64,000 bases of DNA from Pectobacterium sp. A5351 (GTDB lineage: Bacteria > Pseudomonadota > Gammaproteobacteria > Enterobacterales > Enterobacteriaceae): contig NZ_CP116477.1 in assembly GCF_028335745.1 (NCBI RefSeq), forward strand, positions 1,674,001 through 1,738,000, given 5' to 3'. The position numbers were made by a program, and so were the translations under genes. Every line of letters starts with the position of its first letter. Position 1 is the stretch's first letter. Shown piece after piece: positions 46,911 through 58,200 of this stretch. Below the pieces are notes generated by a model. That model was not told the origin of the DNA, ran no database searches, and worked only from the letters and a program-made list of their open reading frames with translations.

Positions 46911-47261
46911 ATGGCTGAAGAAACCATCTTTAGTAAAATTATTCGCCGGGAAATTCCTGCGGATATCGTCTATCAGGATGAACTGGTCACCGCTTTTCGC
47001 GACATCGCGCCGCGCACGCCAACCCATATCCTGATTATCCCGAATGTTTTGATCCCGACCGTTAACGATACGGCACCTGAGCATGAAGCTGCACTGGGAC
47101 GTATGGTGACGGTCGCGGCGAAGATTGCGCAGCAGGAGGGTATCGCAGAGGATGGCTATCGTCTGATCATTAACTGCAACCGACACGGCGGACAGGAGGT
47201 GTATCACATCCACATGCATCTGCTTGGTGGTCGCGCACTCGGGCCTTTGCTGGCGAACTAG
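46911..47261 (+). CDS. hinT: HIT-family purine nucleoside phosphoramidase HinT
   Basis: A 116-residue protein with the HIT motif HIHMHLLGG near the C-terminus and family start [22 protein letters not shown]. It hydrolyses aminoacyl-AMP and other AMP phosphoramidates. AAGGA lies 8 bases before ATG 46911; a longer frame from 46851 has no family support. It starts a run with ycfL, lpoB, thiK, nagZ and ycfP in E. coli order. Confidence 0.94.
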   Translation: MAEETIFSKIIRREIPADIVYQDELVTAFRDIAPRTPTHILIIPNVLIPTVNDTAPEHEAALGRMVTVAAKIAQQEGIAEDGYRLIINCNRHGGQEVYHIHMHLLGGRALGPLLAN

Positions 47262-47311
47262 ATTTGATGATTATGGTTGGGCAATCATGTGAAAAGCCCT
47301 CATGCGAGAAC

Positions 47312-47695
47312 ATCATGCGTAACCCGATGCTTTTTCTGTCCGCGTGTCTGATGGTCGGGCTGCTGGCAGGCTGTAGCACGCCAAAGGTGTTGACCATCAA
47401 TGAACGGCAAACGCTGGTATTGGATGCCCCCGTGCTGTCGGCGGGCATTACGGCGGGGAATCCGTCGCTGGATTCAGAAAATGGTCGACTGCGTGCTTCT
47501 TCTGTCGTCAGCAATGATGCTTCACACACGGTGACCGTGCATTACCGTTTCTATTGGTATGATGACAGCGGACTGGACGTGCTGCCGTTTGAAGACGTGC
47601 AGTCCATTGAAATCCCGCCACAGACGGAAATGACGGTGTTTTCAACGCGTAGCAGTCCCACTGCGCGTCAGGTCCGTCTTCATCTGTTTTTGTAA
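47312..47695 (+). CDS. ycfL: YcfL-family lipoprotein
   Basis: A 127-residue predicted lipoprotein with signal peptide and lipobox LAGC (Cys near residue 20). The central VTVHYRFYWYDDSGLDVLPF and the C-terminal VRLHLFL match E. coli YcfL. The frame continues upstream to 47264, but ATG 47312 places the signal peptide at the N-terminus. Function unknown. In this operon it sits directly before lpoB. Confidence 0.88.
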   Translation: MMRNPMLFLSACLMVGLLAGCSTPKVLTINERQTLVLDAPVLSAGITAGNPSLDSENGRLRASSVVSNDASHTVTVHYRFYWYDDSGLDVLPFEDVQSIEIPPQTEMTVFSTRSSPTARQVRLHLFL

Positions 47696-47716
47696 TGATG
47701 TGCTGAGAGAGAGAAT

Positions 47717-48298
47717 ATGAAAAAGTACCTAGGGGTGATACTGGCGGCATTGGTACTAACAGGGTGCCCCAGCCGTCCACCGGAACCGACTGAACCGCCA
47801 GCGACTATTGAGCCCGTTGAGCCTCAAGTGCCGACCACGCCAACGCTACCGCCGGGGGAGTCTGTACCGCAACCGCCGAAAATCCAGACGCTAAACTGGG
47901 AAGCCAGCATTAATCCGCTGGTGGCGCAGATGCTGAAAGCCGATGGCGTCACGCCGGGCAGCATACTGCTGGTGGATAGTGTAAAAAACACCACCAACGG
48001 TTCCTTACCGATCGCGAAAGCGACAGGCGCGCTGTACAGCGCGTTATCGTCAGGTAAGGCGTTTACGCTGGTACCGCGCGAGCAGTTGGCCTCTGCGAAA
48101 CAAACGCTGGGTCTGTCGGTTGACGACAGCTTAGGATCGCGCAGCAAGGCGATTGGCCTGGCACGTTATGTCAGCGCGCAGTATGTGCTGTACAGCGACG
48201 TCAGTGGTGATGTGAAATCGCCGCAGATCGACATGCAACTGATGCTGGTGCAGACCGGTGAAATTGTGTGGTCCGGTAATGGCGCCGTTCAGCATTAA
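47717..48298 (+). CDS. lpoB: Penicillin-binding protein 1B activator LpoB
   Basis: A 193-residue outer-membrane lipoprotein. Signal peptide with lipobox LTGC (Cys about 17), then a Pro/Glu/Thr-rich flexible tether (about 18-60), then the globular LpoB domain (VDSVKNTTNGSLPIAKATGA, FTLVPREQL, SKAIGLARYVSAQYVLYSDV). It reaches through the peptidoglycan to activate PBP1B. About 20 residues shorter than E. coli LpoB, the difference being in the tether. The thiK start lies within its last 20 bases. Confidence 0.93.
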   Translation: MKKYLGVILAALVLTGCPSRPPEPTEPPATIEPVEPQVPTTPTLPPGESVPQPPKIQTLNWEASINPLVAQMLKADGVTPGSILLVDSVKNTTNGSLPIAKATGALYSALSSGKAFTLVPREQLASAKQTLGLSVDDSLGSRSKAIGLARYVSAQYVLYSDVSGDVKSPQIDMQLMLVQTGEIVWSGNGAVQH

Positions 48299-49160
48299 GC
48301 AGGCGGGTATTCAGCAACAGCTGACTGCGGCGATCCAGAAGCATTTTCCCGCCGTGGAGATAGCGGATATTCGCTTTGAGCTGGTTGGCGGGTTGAGTAA
48401 TAAAAGCTGGCGTATCCGTGGGCCGGGCATCGAATGGCTTGCGCGCAGGCAGTCGCCAACCGAGCGGAAGATGGGCGTCGATCGCCAGCGAGAGTTCGCC
48501 CTGTTGCGGCAGATGTCCGCGAGAGGGCTTGCGCCACGGCCGCTGCTGTGGCGCAACGGTTGGCTCATTGTCGAGTGGGTGCCGGGGCGCATCGCCACAT
48601 CTGATGAGTTTCTGATGCTGTTGGCTAATGGTGAAGTGGCGCGGACACTGTCTCAACTTCATTGCCTGCCGCGTAGCGGCCATCCCCTCGATCTCAAAGT
48701 GCTATTCGCGCAACACTGGCAGTTGATGGATCCCCACCGCCGTACGCCCGCGCTGTTGCGCGCCCACCATTATTTTCAGCATGCGGCATTACCCACCCCT
48801 CTGGCGCTGGCTCCTCTCCATCTGGATGTGCATGCGGAAAACCTGCTGATTACGCCACAAGGAACGATGCTGATTGACTGGGAATATGCCTCAGATGGCG
48901 ATATTGCCTTTGAACTGGCGTTTATTGTGCGAGCTAATCAGATGGAAAGTGGGGCGCAAACGCATTTTCTACAGAGCTACCAGCGGCATCGGCGAGGGTT
49001 TTCCGTGAACCGCCTTCAGCAACAGATGATGCAGTGGTTTCCCTGGGTCGATTATCTGGTATTGATATGGTTTGAAATACGCTGGCAGCAAACGAAGAAC
49101 CCCGAATTTTTAGCGGACATTCCCGCACTCTATCATCGGTTACAATCAGGCCACCGATGA
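48279..49160 (+). CDS. thiK: Thiamine kinase ThiK
   Basis: A 293-residue kinase of the aminoglycoside phosphotransferase/choline kinase fold, phosphorylating thiamine in salvage. The catalytic loop LHLDVHAENLLI and the metal motif LIDWEYAS are present, with the N-terminal GGLSNKSWRI resembling the nucleotide-binding region. Start uncertain: ATG 48279 and GTG 48258 both lie inside lpoB and neither has a strong ribosome-binding site, so translation is probably coupled to lpoB. Slightly longer than E. coli ThiK. Confidence 0.87.
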   Translation: MAPFSIKQAGIQQQLTAAIQKHFPAVEIADIRFELVGGLSNKSWRIRGPGIEWLARRQSPTERKMGVDRQREFALLRQMSARGLAPRPLLWRNGWLIVEWVPGRIATSDEFLMLLANGEVARTLSQLHCLPRSGHPLDLKVLFAQHWQLMDPHRRTPALLRAHHYFQHAALPTPLALAPLHLDVHAENLLITPQGTMLIDWEYASDGDIAFELAFIVRANQMESGAQTHFLQSYQRHRRGFSVNRLQQQMMQWFPWVDYLVLIWFEIRWQQTKNPEFLADIPALYHRLQSGHR

Positions 49161-49223
49161 CGGTGTGGCTTTTGTCATCGTCGTTATTTTACTCAGTCGT
49201 ACATGTTAAAGAATGAGGTTTTT

Positions 49224-50252
49224 GTGGGTCCGGTAATGTTAGATGTCGCCAGCTATGAGCTGGATGCGGAAGATCGTGAAGTGCTGGAACATCCGCTGGT
49301 TGGCGGCGTTATCCTGTTTACCCGTAATTTTCATGATGCCGCGCAACTGCGTGAACTTGTGCGCCAAATCCGCGCGGCATCGCGTGAGCGTCTTGTGGTC
49401 TCTGTCGATCAGGAAGGCGGTCGCGTTCAGCGTTTTCGTGATGGCTTTACCCGTCTGCCTGCCGCGCAGGCGTTTGCGGCATTAAATAGCGCGACAGAAG
49501 CCCAACGTCTGGCGGAAGAGGGCGGCTGGCTAATGGCGGCAGAAATGATCTCGATGGATATCGACATTAGCTTTGCACCGGTGCTGGATATCGGCCACCA
49601 GAGCGCGGCGATTGGCGAACGTTCGTTTCACGAACAGCCGGAGATCGCGCTGGCGGTAGCGCAGAGCTTTATTCGCGGTATGCACAGCGCAGGCATGAAG
49701 GTCACGGGTAAGCACTTCCCCGGCCACGGTGCGGTCAGCGCCGATTCACATAAAGAAACGCCGCGCGATCCGCGTCCGCTCGCGGAGATTCGCGCACATG
49801 ACATGCTGATTTTTAAAGAACTGATCCAGCGCCAGCAGTTGGATGCCATCATGCCTGCTCATGTGATTTACACGGAGGCCGATCCGCGCCCAGCCAGTGG
49901 GTCGCCCTATTGGCTCAAAACGGTGCTGCATGACGAACTGGGTTTTGATGGCATCATTTTCTCTGACGACCTTTCGATGGAAGGCGCGGCGGTGATGGGG
50001 AGTTACCCCGAGCGGGCGCAGGCCGCCTTGCAGGCAGGATGTGACATGATTCTGGTCTGCAATCATCGGGAAGGCGCGGTCAGCGTGCTGGATAACCTGT
50101 CCCCGGTCAAAGCAGAGCAACTGACGCGCTTATATCATCAGGGTTCGTTTTCTCGTCGGGAACTGCTGGATTCGCCACGCTGGAAGCAGGCTAATCAGGC
50201 GCTCACATTACTCAGCGAGCGCTGGCAGGCGCATAAGAATGGCGAGAAATAG
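49224..50252 (+). CDS. nagZ: Beta-N-acetylglucosaminidase NagZ
   Basis: A 342-residue family-3 glycosidase that removes GlcNAc from anhydro-muropeptides during cell-wall recycling. Visible: [19 protein letters not shown], the loop [14 protein letters not shown] with the catalytic histidine, and the nucleophile aspartate in [14 protein letters not shown] 49203 is in frame, but GTG 49224 has GAGG five bases before it and gives [18 protein letters not shown], aligned with the E. coli start, so I use GTG. Its product also influences AmpC-type beta-lactamase induction where present. Confidence 0.94.
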   Translation: MGPVMLDVASYELDAEDREVLEHPLVGGVILFTRNFHDAAQLRELVRQIRAASRERLVVSVDQEGGRVQRFRDGFTRLPAAQAFAALNSATEAQRLAEEGGWLMAAEMISMDIDISFAPVLDIGHQSAAIGERSFHEQPEIALAVAQSFIRGMHSAGMKVTGKHFPGHGAVSADSHKETPRDPRPLAEIRAHDMLIFKELIQRQQLDAIMPAHVIYTEADPRPASGSPYWLKTVLHDELGFDGIIFSDDLSMEGAAVMGSYPERAQAALQAGCDMILVCNHREGAVSVLDNLSPVKAEQLTRLYHQGSFSRRELLDSPRWKQANQALTLLSERWQAHKNGEK

Positions 50253-50280
50253 GCAACCCAGTCTGTGGTGAGGATGAAAG

Positions 50281-50823
50281 ATGATTATCTATTTACACGG
50301 TTTTGACTCGACCAGCCCCGGCAACCATGAAAAGGTTCTGCAACTTCAGTTTATTGATGAAGATGTCAGGCTGATTAGCTACAGCACGCTGCATCCACGT
50401 CATGACATGCAACATCTGTTAAAGCAGGTGGACAAGATGATTCAGCATTCTGACGACGATCGTCCGCTGATCTGCGGCGTGGGGTTGGGCGGTTTCTGGG
50501 CTGAACGGGTTGGTTTCCTGTGTGACATACGACAGGTCATCGTCAATCCTAACCTTTTCCCGCAGGAAAACATGGGCGGGAAAATCGATCGTCCGGAAGA
50601 GTATGTGGATATCGCCACCAAGTGCGTGGCGAATTTTCGTGAAAAGAACCGCGATCGCTGCATGGTGATGCTCTCCCGTCATGATGAAATGCTTGATAGC
50701 CAGCGTAGTGCGCAGATGCTGGGAGCGTATTACGAGATCGTTTGGGACGATATTCAGACGCATAAATTCAAAAGTATCTCCCCCCATTTGCAGCGGATCA
50801 AAGCCTTCAAAACGCTGGGTTAA
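50281..50823 (+). CDS. ycfP: UPF0227 protein YcfP
   Basis: A 180-residue alpha/beta-hydrolase-like protein with the same length as E. coli YcfP. It starts [16 protein letters not shown] and keeps [19 protein letters not shown] (nucleophile region without the typical serine), [12 protein letters not shown] and [16 protein letters not shown]. No activity is established for the family. It follows nagZ by 28 bases. Confidence 0.9.
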   Translation: MIIYLHGFDSTSPGNHEKVLQLQFIDEDVRLISYSTLHPRHDMQHLLKQVDKMIQHSDDDRPLICGVGLGGFWAERVGFLCDIRQVIVNPNLFPQENMGGKIDRPEEYVDIATKCVANFREKNRDRCMVMLSRHDEMLDSQRSAQMLGAYYEIVWDDIQTHKFKSISPHLQRIKAFKTLG

Positions 50824-51041
50824 GCCTGTCTGCGCGATGATGTGTTAATCGCCGTGGGTCGTTCCTTCTGATGCCTTCGTTTGAGGGCTGTCAGGAGGAA
50901 TAACGCGATTTATTTACTTTCCTTAGTGCGTATAGCGACGCATTTGCGCACGATTCAGCATTTTTTCTTCACACCGACTTCCGCTAATTCACTGAAATAA
51001 AGATGGAATTTTCCTGATAAAAACCTGGGTGACAAAGTAAA

Positions 51042-51055
51042 TTGATATATATCAA
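51042..51055 (+). promoter_or_regulatory. Perfect FNR box upstream of ndh
   Basis: TTGATATATATCAA is an exact FNR palindrome, 137 bases before the ndh start in a 368-base non-coding gap. FNR represses ndh under oxygen limitation in E. coli. The rest of the gap shows no gene. Confidence 0.85.
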
Positions 51056-51191
51056 TTTTGGTATGACCAAATAACCTAGCGTGCTATTCTTGCTGCAGAT
51101 ATCAGGCTTAACTTACGCGAACCCTATGTTATATAAGGATATTATTTTTTACTCTTTATTAACTATTGGTTCACATTTTTAGGGGGTCATT

Positions 51192-52496
51192 TTGACATCA
51201 CCAACCAAAAAAATTGTCATTGTCGGCGGGGGAGCTGGCGGACTTGAACTTGCTACGAGTTTGGGCCACAAGTTAGGACGCAAGAAAAAAGCGGAAATCA
51301 CGCTGGTGGATCGTAACCACAGCCACCTGTGGAAACCGTTGCTGCATGAAGTGGCGACGGGTTCGCTGGACGACGATATGGATGCGTTGAGCTATCTGGC
51401 GCACGCCCGTAATCACTATTTCCAGTTCCAACTGGGCATGCTGACGGATATCGACCGCGAGCAGCAGCAGATCCAACTGGCTGAAGTGTGTGACGAGCAA
51501 GGCGAGGTGCTGGTGGCGGCACGTCGTATCCCGTATGACATTTTGGTGGTGGCGTTAGGCAGTGCCTCAAATGACTTTGGCACACCGGGCGTGAAAGATC
51601 ACTGCATCTTCCTGGATAACCCGAAACAGGCCCGCCGTTTCCATAACGAAATGCTGAATTTGTTCCTGAAATTCACGGCGAATCAGGACGAAAAAGAGCG
51701 AGTAAATATCGCGATTGTGGGCGGTGGCGCGACGGGCGTTGAACTGTCTGCGGAACTGCATAACGCGGTGAAACAGTTACACAGCTACGGCTTTGACGGG
51801 CTGGATAACCAAACGTTGAATGTTACGCTGGTAGAAGCGGGCGAACGTATTTTACCCGCGCTGCCGGCGCGTATTTCCGCGGCAGCACATCAGGAACTGA
51901 CCAACATCGGTGTCCGGGTGCTGACGAAAACCATGGTGACCAGCGCAGAAAGCGGCGGTCTGAATACGAAGGACGGTGAGTTTATCGAAGCCGACCTGAT
52001 GGTTTGGGCGGCGGGCATCAAGGCTCCTGATGCGATGAAAGAGATTGCCGGACTGGAAACGAACCGGATTAACCAGTTAGTAGTTGAACCGACGCTACAA
52101 ACGACGCGCGATCCCAACATTTTCGCCATTGGTGACTGTGCCTCCTGCCCGCAGGAAGGCGGCGGTTTCGTGCCACCACGCGCGCAAGCGGCCCACCAGA
52201 TGGCGTCACGTTGCCACAGCAACATCATCGCGTTGCTGAACGGACAAGCGCTGAAATCTTACGTTTATAAAGATCACGGTTCGCTGGTCTCGCTGTCTAA
52301 ATTCAGTACGGTTGGCAGCCTGATGGGGAACCTGATGCGTGGCTCCGTGATGGTCGAAGGGCGGATTGCACGTTTCGTTTATATCTCCCTGTATCGCATG
52401 CATCAGGTTGCGCTACATGGCTATGTCAAAACCGGTCTGATGATGCTGGTCGGTGGGATCAACCGGGTGATTCGCCCGCGTCTGAAACTGCATTAA
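51192..52496 (+). CDS. ndh: NADH dehydrogenase II
   Basis: A 434-residue FAD enzyme, the same length as E. coli Ndh, that passes electrons from NADH to ubiquinone without proton pumping. FAD motif [19 protein letters not shown] motif [19 protein letters not shown], quinone-site AIGDCASCP and the C-terminal membrane anchor region ([20 protein letters not shown]) are visible. Translation starts at TTG 51192 behind AGGGGG; the residues match the E. coli start. The upstream FNR box indicates anaerobic repression. Confidence 0.95.
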   Translation: MTSPTKKIVIVGGGAGGLELATSLGHKLGRKKKAEITLVDRNHSHLWKPLLHEVATGSLDDDMDALSYLAHARNHYFQFQLGMLTDIDREQQQIQLAEVCDEQGEVLVAARRIPYDILVVALGSASNDFGTPGVKDHCIFLDNPKQARRFHNEMLNLFLKFTANQDEKERVNIAIVGGGATGVELSAELHNAVKQLHSYGFDGLDNQTLNVTLVEAGERILPALPARISAAAHQELTNIGVRVLTKTMVTSAESGGLNTKDGEFIEADLMVWAAGIKAPDAMKEIAGLETNRINQLVVEPTLQTTRDPNIFAIGDCASCPQEGGGFVPPRAQAAHQMASRCHSNIIALLNGQALKSYVYKDHGSLVSLSKFSTVGSLMGNLMRGSVMVEGRIARFVYISLYRMHQVALHGYVKTGLMMLVGGINRVIRPRLKLH

Positions 52497-52520
52497 TCCA
52501 CCGCTGCTGACCGCTTTCTG

Positions 52521-52560
52521 ATACGGGCGTGAACGCGATTTCATGCCCGTATTCTTTTTT
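52521..52560 (+). terminator. Rho-independent terminator after ndh
   Basis: ATACGGGC and GCCCGTAT arms around a 16-base loop, then TCTTTTTT. The following 400 bases to ycfJ show no gene and are presumed to hold its promoter. Confidence 0.85.
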
Positions 52561-52963
52561 ATCATCGGCTTGTTATCCTTGCGCTATCCCTTCCCCTTTC
52601 ACGAATCTGCCCATACTTGCTGCATCCTGGGCGTAATGCTATTTGCGACTCCTCAACGATGCCACTGCTATAACAGTATAAAATATCGTCCTATTACCAA
52701 TTCCAGTTAAGACAATTCCCAAATGGCGCTTTTGTGTTACGAAACTGACACTTTTGGTTAATTAGTCTTATTGCGAGAGTGTGAAACATTGTGCAGACTT
52801 TCCACTGTTTACAGATGGCGTAGCACGCACGCCGAAAATTCTGAATGCTGATATTCAGAAGGAACCATCGGATTTATCGCGTTAAACGCGAGTCGGCGTA
52901 AAGCAAATCTTACGGCGGAATTGCAGATGGGGAATGCGTGAGAATAGATTCGGGAGGTATCCT

Positions 52964-53503
52964 GTGAACAAATCAATGTTAGCGGGTGTAGGTATTGGTG
53001 TGGCTGCGGCATTGGGTGTGGCGGCGGTGGCGAGTATGGATGTGTTCTCCTCTAAACCTCAGTTTGCACAGGTGCTAACGGCAACACCAATCAAAGAAAC
53101 GGTAAAAACACCTCGTCAGGAGTGTCGCAATGTGACGGTTACGCATCGCCGTCCGGTACAGGATGAACACCAGATTGCCGGCTCGGTTCTGGGTGCGGTG
53201 GCTGGTGGCGTTCTGGGACACCAATTCGGTGGCGGGCGCGGTAAAGATGTCGCGACGGTAGCGGGCGCGTTGGCTGGTGGTTATGCCGGTAACCGTGTAC
53301 AAAGCGGCATGCAAGAAAACGATACGTATACGTCACAGCAACAGCGTTGCCAAACGGTGTACGACAAATCACAAAAAATTTTAGGCTATGATGTCACCTA
53401 TAAAATCGGCGACCAGCAGGGTAAAATCCGCATGGATCGCGACCCGGGCACACAAATTCCAGTGGACAGAAACGGCCAGTTGATTCTAAATCAGCAGAGC
53501 TAA
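52964..53503 (+). CDS. ycfJ: YcfJ, glycine-zipper membrane protein
   Basis: A 179-residue protein matching E. coli YcfJ along its length. An N-terminal membrane segment or signal (LAGVGIGVAAALGVAAVA) is followed by TPRQECRNVTVTHRRPVQDE and the glycine-zipper region (VLGAVAGGVLGHQFGGGRGK, VAGALAGGYAGN). The C-terminal part ends with GKIRMDRDPGTQIPVD. Starts at GTG 52964 behind a strong GGGAGG, aligned with the E. coli start; an upstream ATG (52934 frame) is not needed. Function unknown. Confidence 0.9.
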   Translation: MNKSMLAGVGIGVAAALGVAAVASMDVFSSKPQFAQVLTATPIKETVKTPRQECRNVTVTHRRPVQDEHQIAGSVLGAVAGGVLGHQFGGGRGKDVATVAGALAGGYAGNRVQSGMQENDTYTSQQQRCQTVYDKSQKILGYDVTYKIGDQQGKIRMDRDPGTQIPVDRNGQLILNQQS

Positions 53504-53543
53504 TTTACCCTGACGTCCACGTTTTTGCGCTGGCACCACCTCT

Positions 53544-53586
53544 AAAAACCGCGAGCCACCTGAAGAAGGTGCTCGCGGTTTTTTTC
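53544..53586. terminator. Bidirectional terminator between ycfJ and yegD
   Basis: AAAAACCGCGAGC-CACC and AGGTG-CTCGCGGTTTTTTT form a long stem with A and T tails on both sides, between convergent genes. Confidence 0.88.
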
Positions 53587-53641
53587 ATTATATGTTCTGG
53601 TACGGTCGTAGAGGAAGAACGGAGTCCGAGTCGTCTCTGGC

Positions 53642-54994
53642 TTAGCCGCGAAAAATGATCTCTGCCCAGCGCGCCAGACCGGCGGTAACGGAACCAAAGT
53701 CGTTGCCGCTGGCGATAGGAATATCCGGAAGCAGTTGTTGAATAGCCTGACGCAGCAGGGGAGAACGTGCGCTACCGCCGGTCAGGTAGATCACTTCTGG
53801 ACGGGTCTGACTGGTTTCTAACGCCAGCGTTACCTGCTGCTGAATGCGGCTCAGAGGATTATCGATTGCGGCGTTGAGCTCATCCGCATGAATGCGTGTC
53901 GCCAGACCCGATTCAATAAAGTGTAAATCGGCTGCCGTTTCCGACTGATTGGACAGCGCAATTTTGCTCTCTTCCGCCAGTTGGATCAGACGGTAGCTCA
54001 GGCGCTGTTGCCACACGGTCAGCAGTCTTTTTACCAACTCAGGCTGGCGCGCATCGCGGATCATTTCAGTGATTAACATGCGGCTGGCGGTGCTATGAAA
54101 CTCTTTTTGCGCCGGAATATCGTTAATCGCGACGGCATTCCACCAGGTCATGATCGGCAGGGCGATGCCTTTTTCCGTCTCGCTATTCATGCCAAGCAGC
54201 GGCATGAGCTGTTTGAATGCGAGCATAATATCCAGATCGTTACCGCCAACGCGGCAGCCGCTGTGCCCTAATAGACTCCGCGCGCGTTCGTGCTGCTTAT
54301 GCCACTCTGGCCCCATCAGCAGCATGGAACAGTCGGTGGTTCCGCCGCCGATATCCACGACCAGCACACGTGTTTCTTTCGTCAATGTTGATTCGAAATC
54401 CAGCCCGGCGGCGACGGGTTCAAACTGAAAGACGACGTCTTCAAATCCGGCGCGGTGTGCCGCGCGATCTAAAATCCCTTGCGCCTGCTGGTTGGCTTCT
54501 TCGCCGCCGATACTCTGGAAGTTAATCGGACGACCAATCACGGCCTGACGAATAGGCTGGTCAAGCTGGCTTTCTGCCTGCGTGCGGATATGCAGCATCA
54601 TGGCGCAAACCAGATCTTCAAACAGCGCAATCTGCTGCGCTTTTAGGCCGACAGCCCCGAGGAAGGACTTCGGCGATTTAACGAACCACGTCTCTTCCGG
54701 GTCATCCATATAGTGGCGTAACGCCTCACGCCCGAACTTTACGCTATCAGCTTGCACGCGAATATCTTCTTCGCGGTTGTAGCTGATGGCGCGCTTGAGC
54801 AGCAGCGCGTTCTCGCCCTCCGCGTTGACCTGATGGTGCCGCCATAACCACTCGCTCACGGCTTCACGTACGGGCGCGCACAGCAGAGAGGAAAGATAAG
54901 GCGAATCCTTTTCCAGCGACAGGAGCCGTGGTGTACCTGAATCCATCACTGCTACGGAACAGTTGGCTGTACCGTAGTCAAAGCCGATAAACAT
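53642..54994 (-). CDS. yegD: Hsp70-family protein YegD
   Basis: A 450-residue Hsp70-type ATPase without the usual C-terminal peptide-binding half. Phosphate-1 FIGFDYGTANCSVAV, phosphate-2 LVVDIGGGTTDCSML and the adenosine motif VIYLTGGSARSPLLRQ are present and match E. coli YegD. ATG 54994 opens directly on MFIGFDYG; a frame from 55012 adds six residues. In E. coli, yegD is elsewhere and this spot carries comR, bhsA and ldtC, so its position here is a rearrangement or local replacement. Client unknown. Confidence 0.92.
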   Translation of the reverse strand: MFIGFDYGTANCSVAVMDSGTPRLLSLEKDSPYLSSLLCAPVREAVSEWLWRHHQVNAEGENALLLKRAISYNREEDIRVQADSVKFGREALRHYMDDPEETWFVKSPKSFLGAVGLKAQQIALFEDLVCAMMLHIRTQAESQLDQPIRQAVIGRPINFQSIGGEEANQQAQGILDRAAHRAGFEDVVFQFEPVAAGLDFESTLTKETRVLVVDIGGGTTDCSMLLMGPEWHKQHERARSLLGHSGCRVGGNDLDIMLAFKQLMPLLGMNSETEKGIALPIMTWWNAVAINDIPAQKEFHSTASRMLITEMIRDARQPELVKRLLTVWQQRLSYRLIQLAEESKIALSNQSETAADLHFIESGLATRIHADELNAAIDNPLSRIQQQVTLALETSQTRPEVIYLTGGSARSPLLRQAIQQLLPDIPIASGNDFGSVTAGLARWAEIIFRG

Positions 54995-55175
54995 AGTGAG
55001 ACCCCATGCCATGAGAAATTTTTGGGAGAGATTTTTAACGTCGTACCAACAATGGCCCAGAGTGAGCAGACAGAAGTGGTGGGCGATAAAAAGGGGGGCG
55101 ACTTTACTGCGTTACGGCAGTGCTTGTAAAGGTGGATGAGATGAAAGAAGGGGATTCACTAATCAGATGTTTAAT

Positions 55176-55193
55176 GGGAACCCGCAGGTTCCC
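55176..55193 (-). terminator. Hairpin downstream of mfd
   Basis: GGGAACC/GGTTCCC with a CGCA loop, 22 bases past the mfd stop. Only a short T run on the mfd strand. Confidence 0.5.
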
Positions 55194-55214
55194 GTTTAGT
55201 ATGGTGAAAGTGAG

Positions 55215-58200
55215 TTACGCCGCCAGCGTATGCTGGGCCATGTTCCCCAGCAGCGAACCGATGAATTCAATGCGTTTTGGACGATCGCTCAAATCCTTCA
55301 TGAATTTCAGGCGGGTTGGGCCATCAAGGCGGTAGGTGCCCGGATCGCGCTGTAACAGACCGATGAGGTGAGACGGATCAACACGATTGTGCTCGCTGAA
55401 TTCGATAAATCCACCTTTCTCATTGCCTTCAATGCGGCGAATACCCAGCGCCTGTGCCTGCTGGCGCAGGGCGGCAATCTGCAACAGATAGCGGCTGGCA
55501 TCCGGGAGGAGACCGAAACGATCGATCAGCTCGACTTTCAATTCATCCAGCTCGTCGGTGGTTTTCGCACTGGCGATACGTTTATATAACGACAGCCGCG
55601 TATTGACGTCGGGAATGAAATCGTCGGGCAGCAGAGCAGGCAAACGCAGTTCGACGTCAGTCTGGCTGTTGATCAGATCTTCCAGCGACGGTTCCCGGCC
55701 TGCTTTCAGCGCATCGACGGCGCTTTCCAACAGTTCCATATACAGTGAGAAACCGACGCTGGTCATCTGTCCGCTCTGGTCTTCTCCGAGCAGTTCGCCT
55801 GCGCCACGGATTTCCAGATCGTGCGTGGCCAGCGCAAAACCGGCACCGAGGTCTTCCAGTGAGGCGATCGCTTCCAGACGTTTCTGCGCATCGGTGCTCA
55901 TCGCTTTGGGGTTCGGCGTCAGCAGATAGGCGTAAGCCTGATGGTGGGAACGTCCGACGCGACCGCGCAACTGATGCAACTGCGCCAGACCGAAGTGGTC
56001 GGCGCGCTCGATGATGATGGTGTTGGCGCTCGGGATGTCGATCCCGGTTTCGATGATGGTGGTACACACCAGCACGTTAAAACGCTGATGGTGGAAGTCG
56101 TTCATGACTCGCTCCAGTTCGCGTTCGCGCATCTGACCGTGGCCGATAGCGATGCGCGCTTCCGGCACCAGTTCCGCCAGTCGCTGGGTGGCTTTCTCGA
56201 TATTTTCGACGTCGTTATAGAGGTAATACACCTGTCCGCCGCGCAGAATTTCACGCAGGATGGCTTCGCGCACCACCAGATTGTCATATTCACGCACGAA
56301 CGTTTTCACCGCCAAACGACGGGCTGGCGGCGTGGCGATAATCGACAGATCGCGCATTCCACTCATCGCCATGTTGAGCGTGCGCGGAATCGGCGTGGCG
56401 GTGAGCGTCAGGATATCGACATTCGCCCGCATCGCTTTGATACGCTCTTTGTGACGCACGCCGAAGCGGTGTTCTTCGTCCACAATCAGCAGCCCTAAGT
56501 CGCGCCAGCGCACGTCGCTCTGCAATAGCTTATGGGTACCGATCAGAATATCGACTTTGCCTTCCTGCGTTTCTTCCAGCACCTGAGTTTGCTCACGGGC
56601 GCTACGGAAGCGGGAGATCATTTCAATCTTTACCGGCCAGTTGGCAAAGCGATCGCGGAAGTTGTCAAAATGCTGCTGAGCCAACAGCGTTGTCGGTACC
56701 AGAACGGCAACCTGCTTATGGTTTTCAACCGCCAGAAACGCGGCGCGCATTGCCACTTCGGTTTTACCAAAGCCGACATCGCCACATACCAGACGGTCCA
56801 TCGCCAGCGGCTGGCACATATCGCTCAACACGGCGTTGATAGCCTGCGCCTGATCGGGCGTGGTCTCGAAGGGGAAACTTTCGCAGAAAAGCTGATATTG
56901 CGTTTTATCATGCTTAAAGGCAAAACCGCTTTTCGCCGCGCGTTGCGCATAAACATCCAACAGTTCGGCGGCGACATCACGCACTCTTTCTGCTGCTTTT
57001 TGCCGCGCGCGCGACCACGCATCGCCACCCAGTTTATGCAGCGGCGCATTCTCATCGGCACCGCCTGCGTAGCGGCTGATCAAATGCAGTGAGGAAACGG
57101 GGACGTACAGTTTGTCTTCGCCCGCATAGGTCAAAATCAGGTATTCGGCTTTGATGCCGCCTGCTTCCAGCGTGGTCAGCCCGGCATAGCGGCCAACGCC
57201 GTGTTCGAGATGGACAACGGGCTGCCCCAGTCGCAGCTCCGCCAGATTGCGGATCAGCGTATCGGTATTGATCGTGCGGCGATTATCCTGACGACGACGG
57301 CTGACGCGTTCGCCCAGTAGATCGCTTTCGCAGATTAAGGCCCGCTGGCGAAGCGTGTCGATAAAACCGTGTTCACTGGCACCGATGATCAGGTAAATGC
57401 CACGCTCCTGAGCCTGCTCGAGCGTGCTGATGAGCGTAGGGTTCAGTTTGATGCGCGCCAGCAACTCTTGTAGCGTTTCACGACGACCTTCACTCTCAAC
57501 GGAGAAAATGACCTGACCGTCGGACTGTTCGATAAAGCGGCGCAGCGCATCCAACGGGGATTTCTGCTGGTGCTGAATCGCCAGCGCCGGCAGCGGCAGA
57601 TAGGCCAGATTCACGTTAGCGGCTTTTTCCGGCAGCGTATCGGTTCTCAACTGCACGCGCGGCCACGCTTTCAGCTCCGTGAACAGACCGTCTACCCGTA
57701 ACCAGAGTGAGTCTGACGGCAGCAGCGGGCGCATGGGATCGACACGGCGGCTTTCAAAACGCTGCTGAATATCCTGCCAGAAGCGCTCGGCGCTCTGTTC
57801 GATATTGCCGGTGTTAACGATCAGCGTGTTGTTCGGGAAGTAGCTGAACAGCGACGGTAGCGGTTCACTGAAGAATAACGGCTGCCAGTATTCGATCCCT
57901 GCCGGCCAGACGCCTTTGCTGACCTGTTGGTAAATGTGCTCTGCGTCGCGCCGTACCTCAAACTGTTCGCGCCACTGGCTGCGAAAAAGCTCGATGGCGG
58001 CTTTATCCGTCGGAAACTCATGCGCGGGCAGCAGATTAATGTGCGGCACTTCATTCAGCGTGCGCTGCGTATCCACATCGAACAGACGCAGGCTGTCGAT
58101 CTCGTCGTCAAAGAAATCGATACGGTAGGGCTCTTCGCTTCCCATTGGGAACAGATCCAGCAGCGCGCCGCGCGTGGCATATTCACCGTGTTCCATGACC

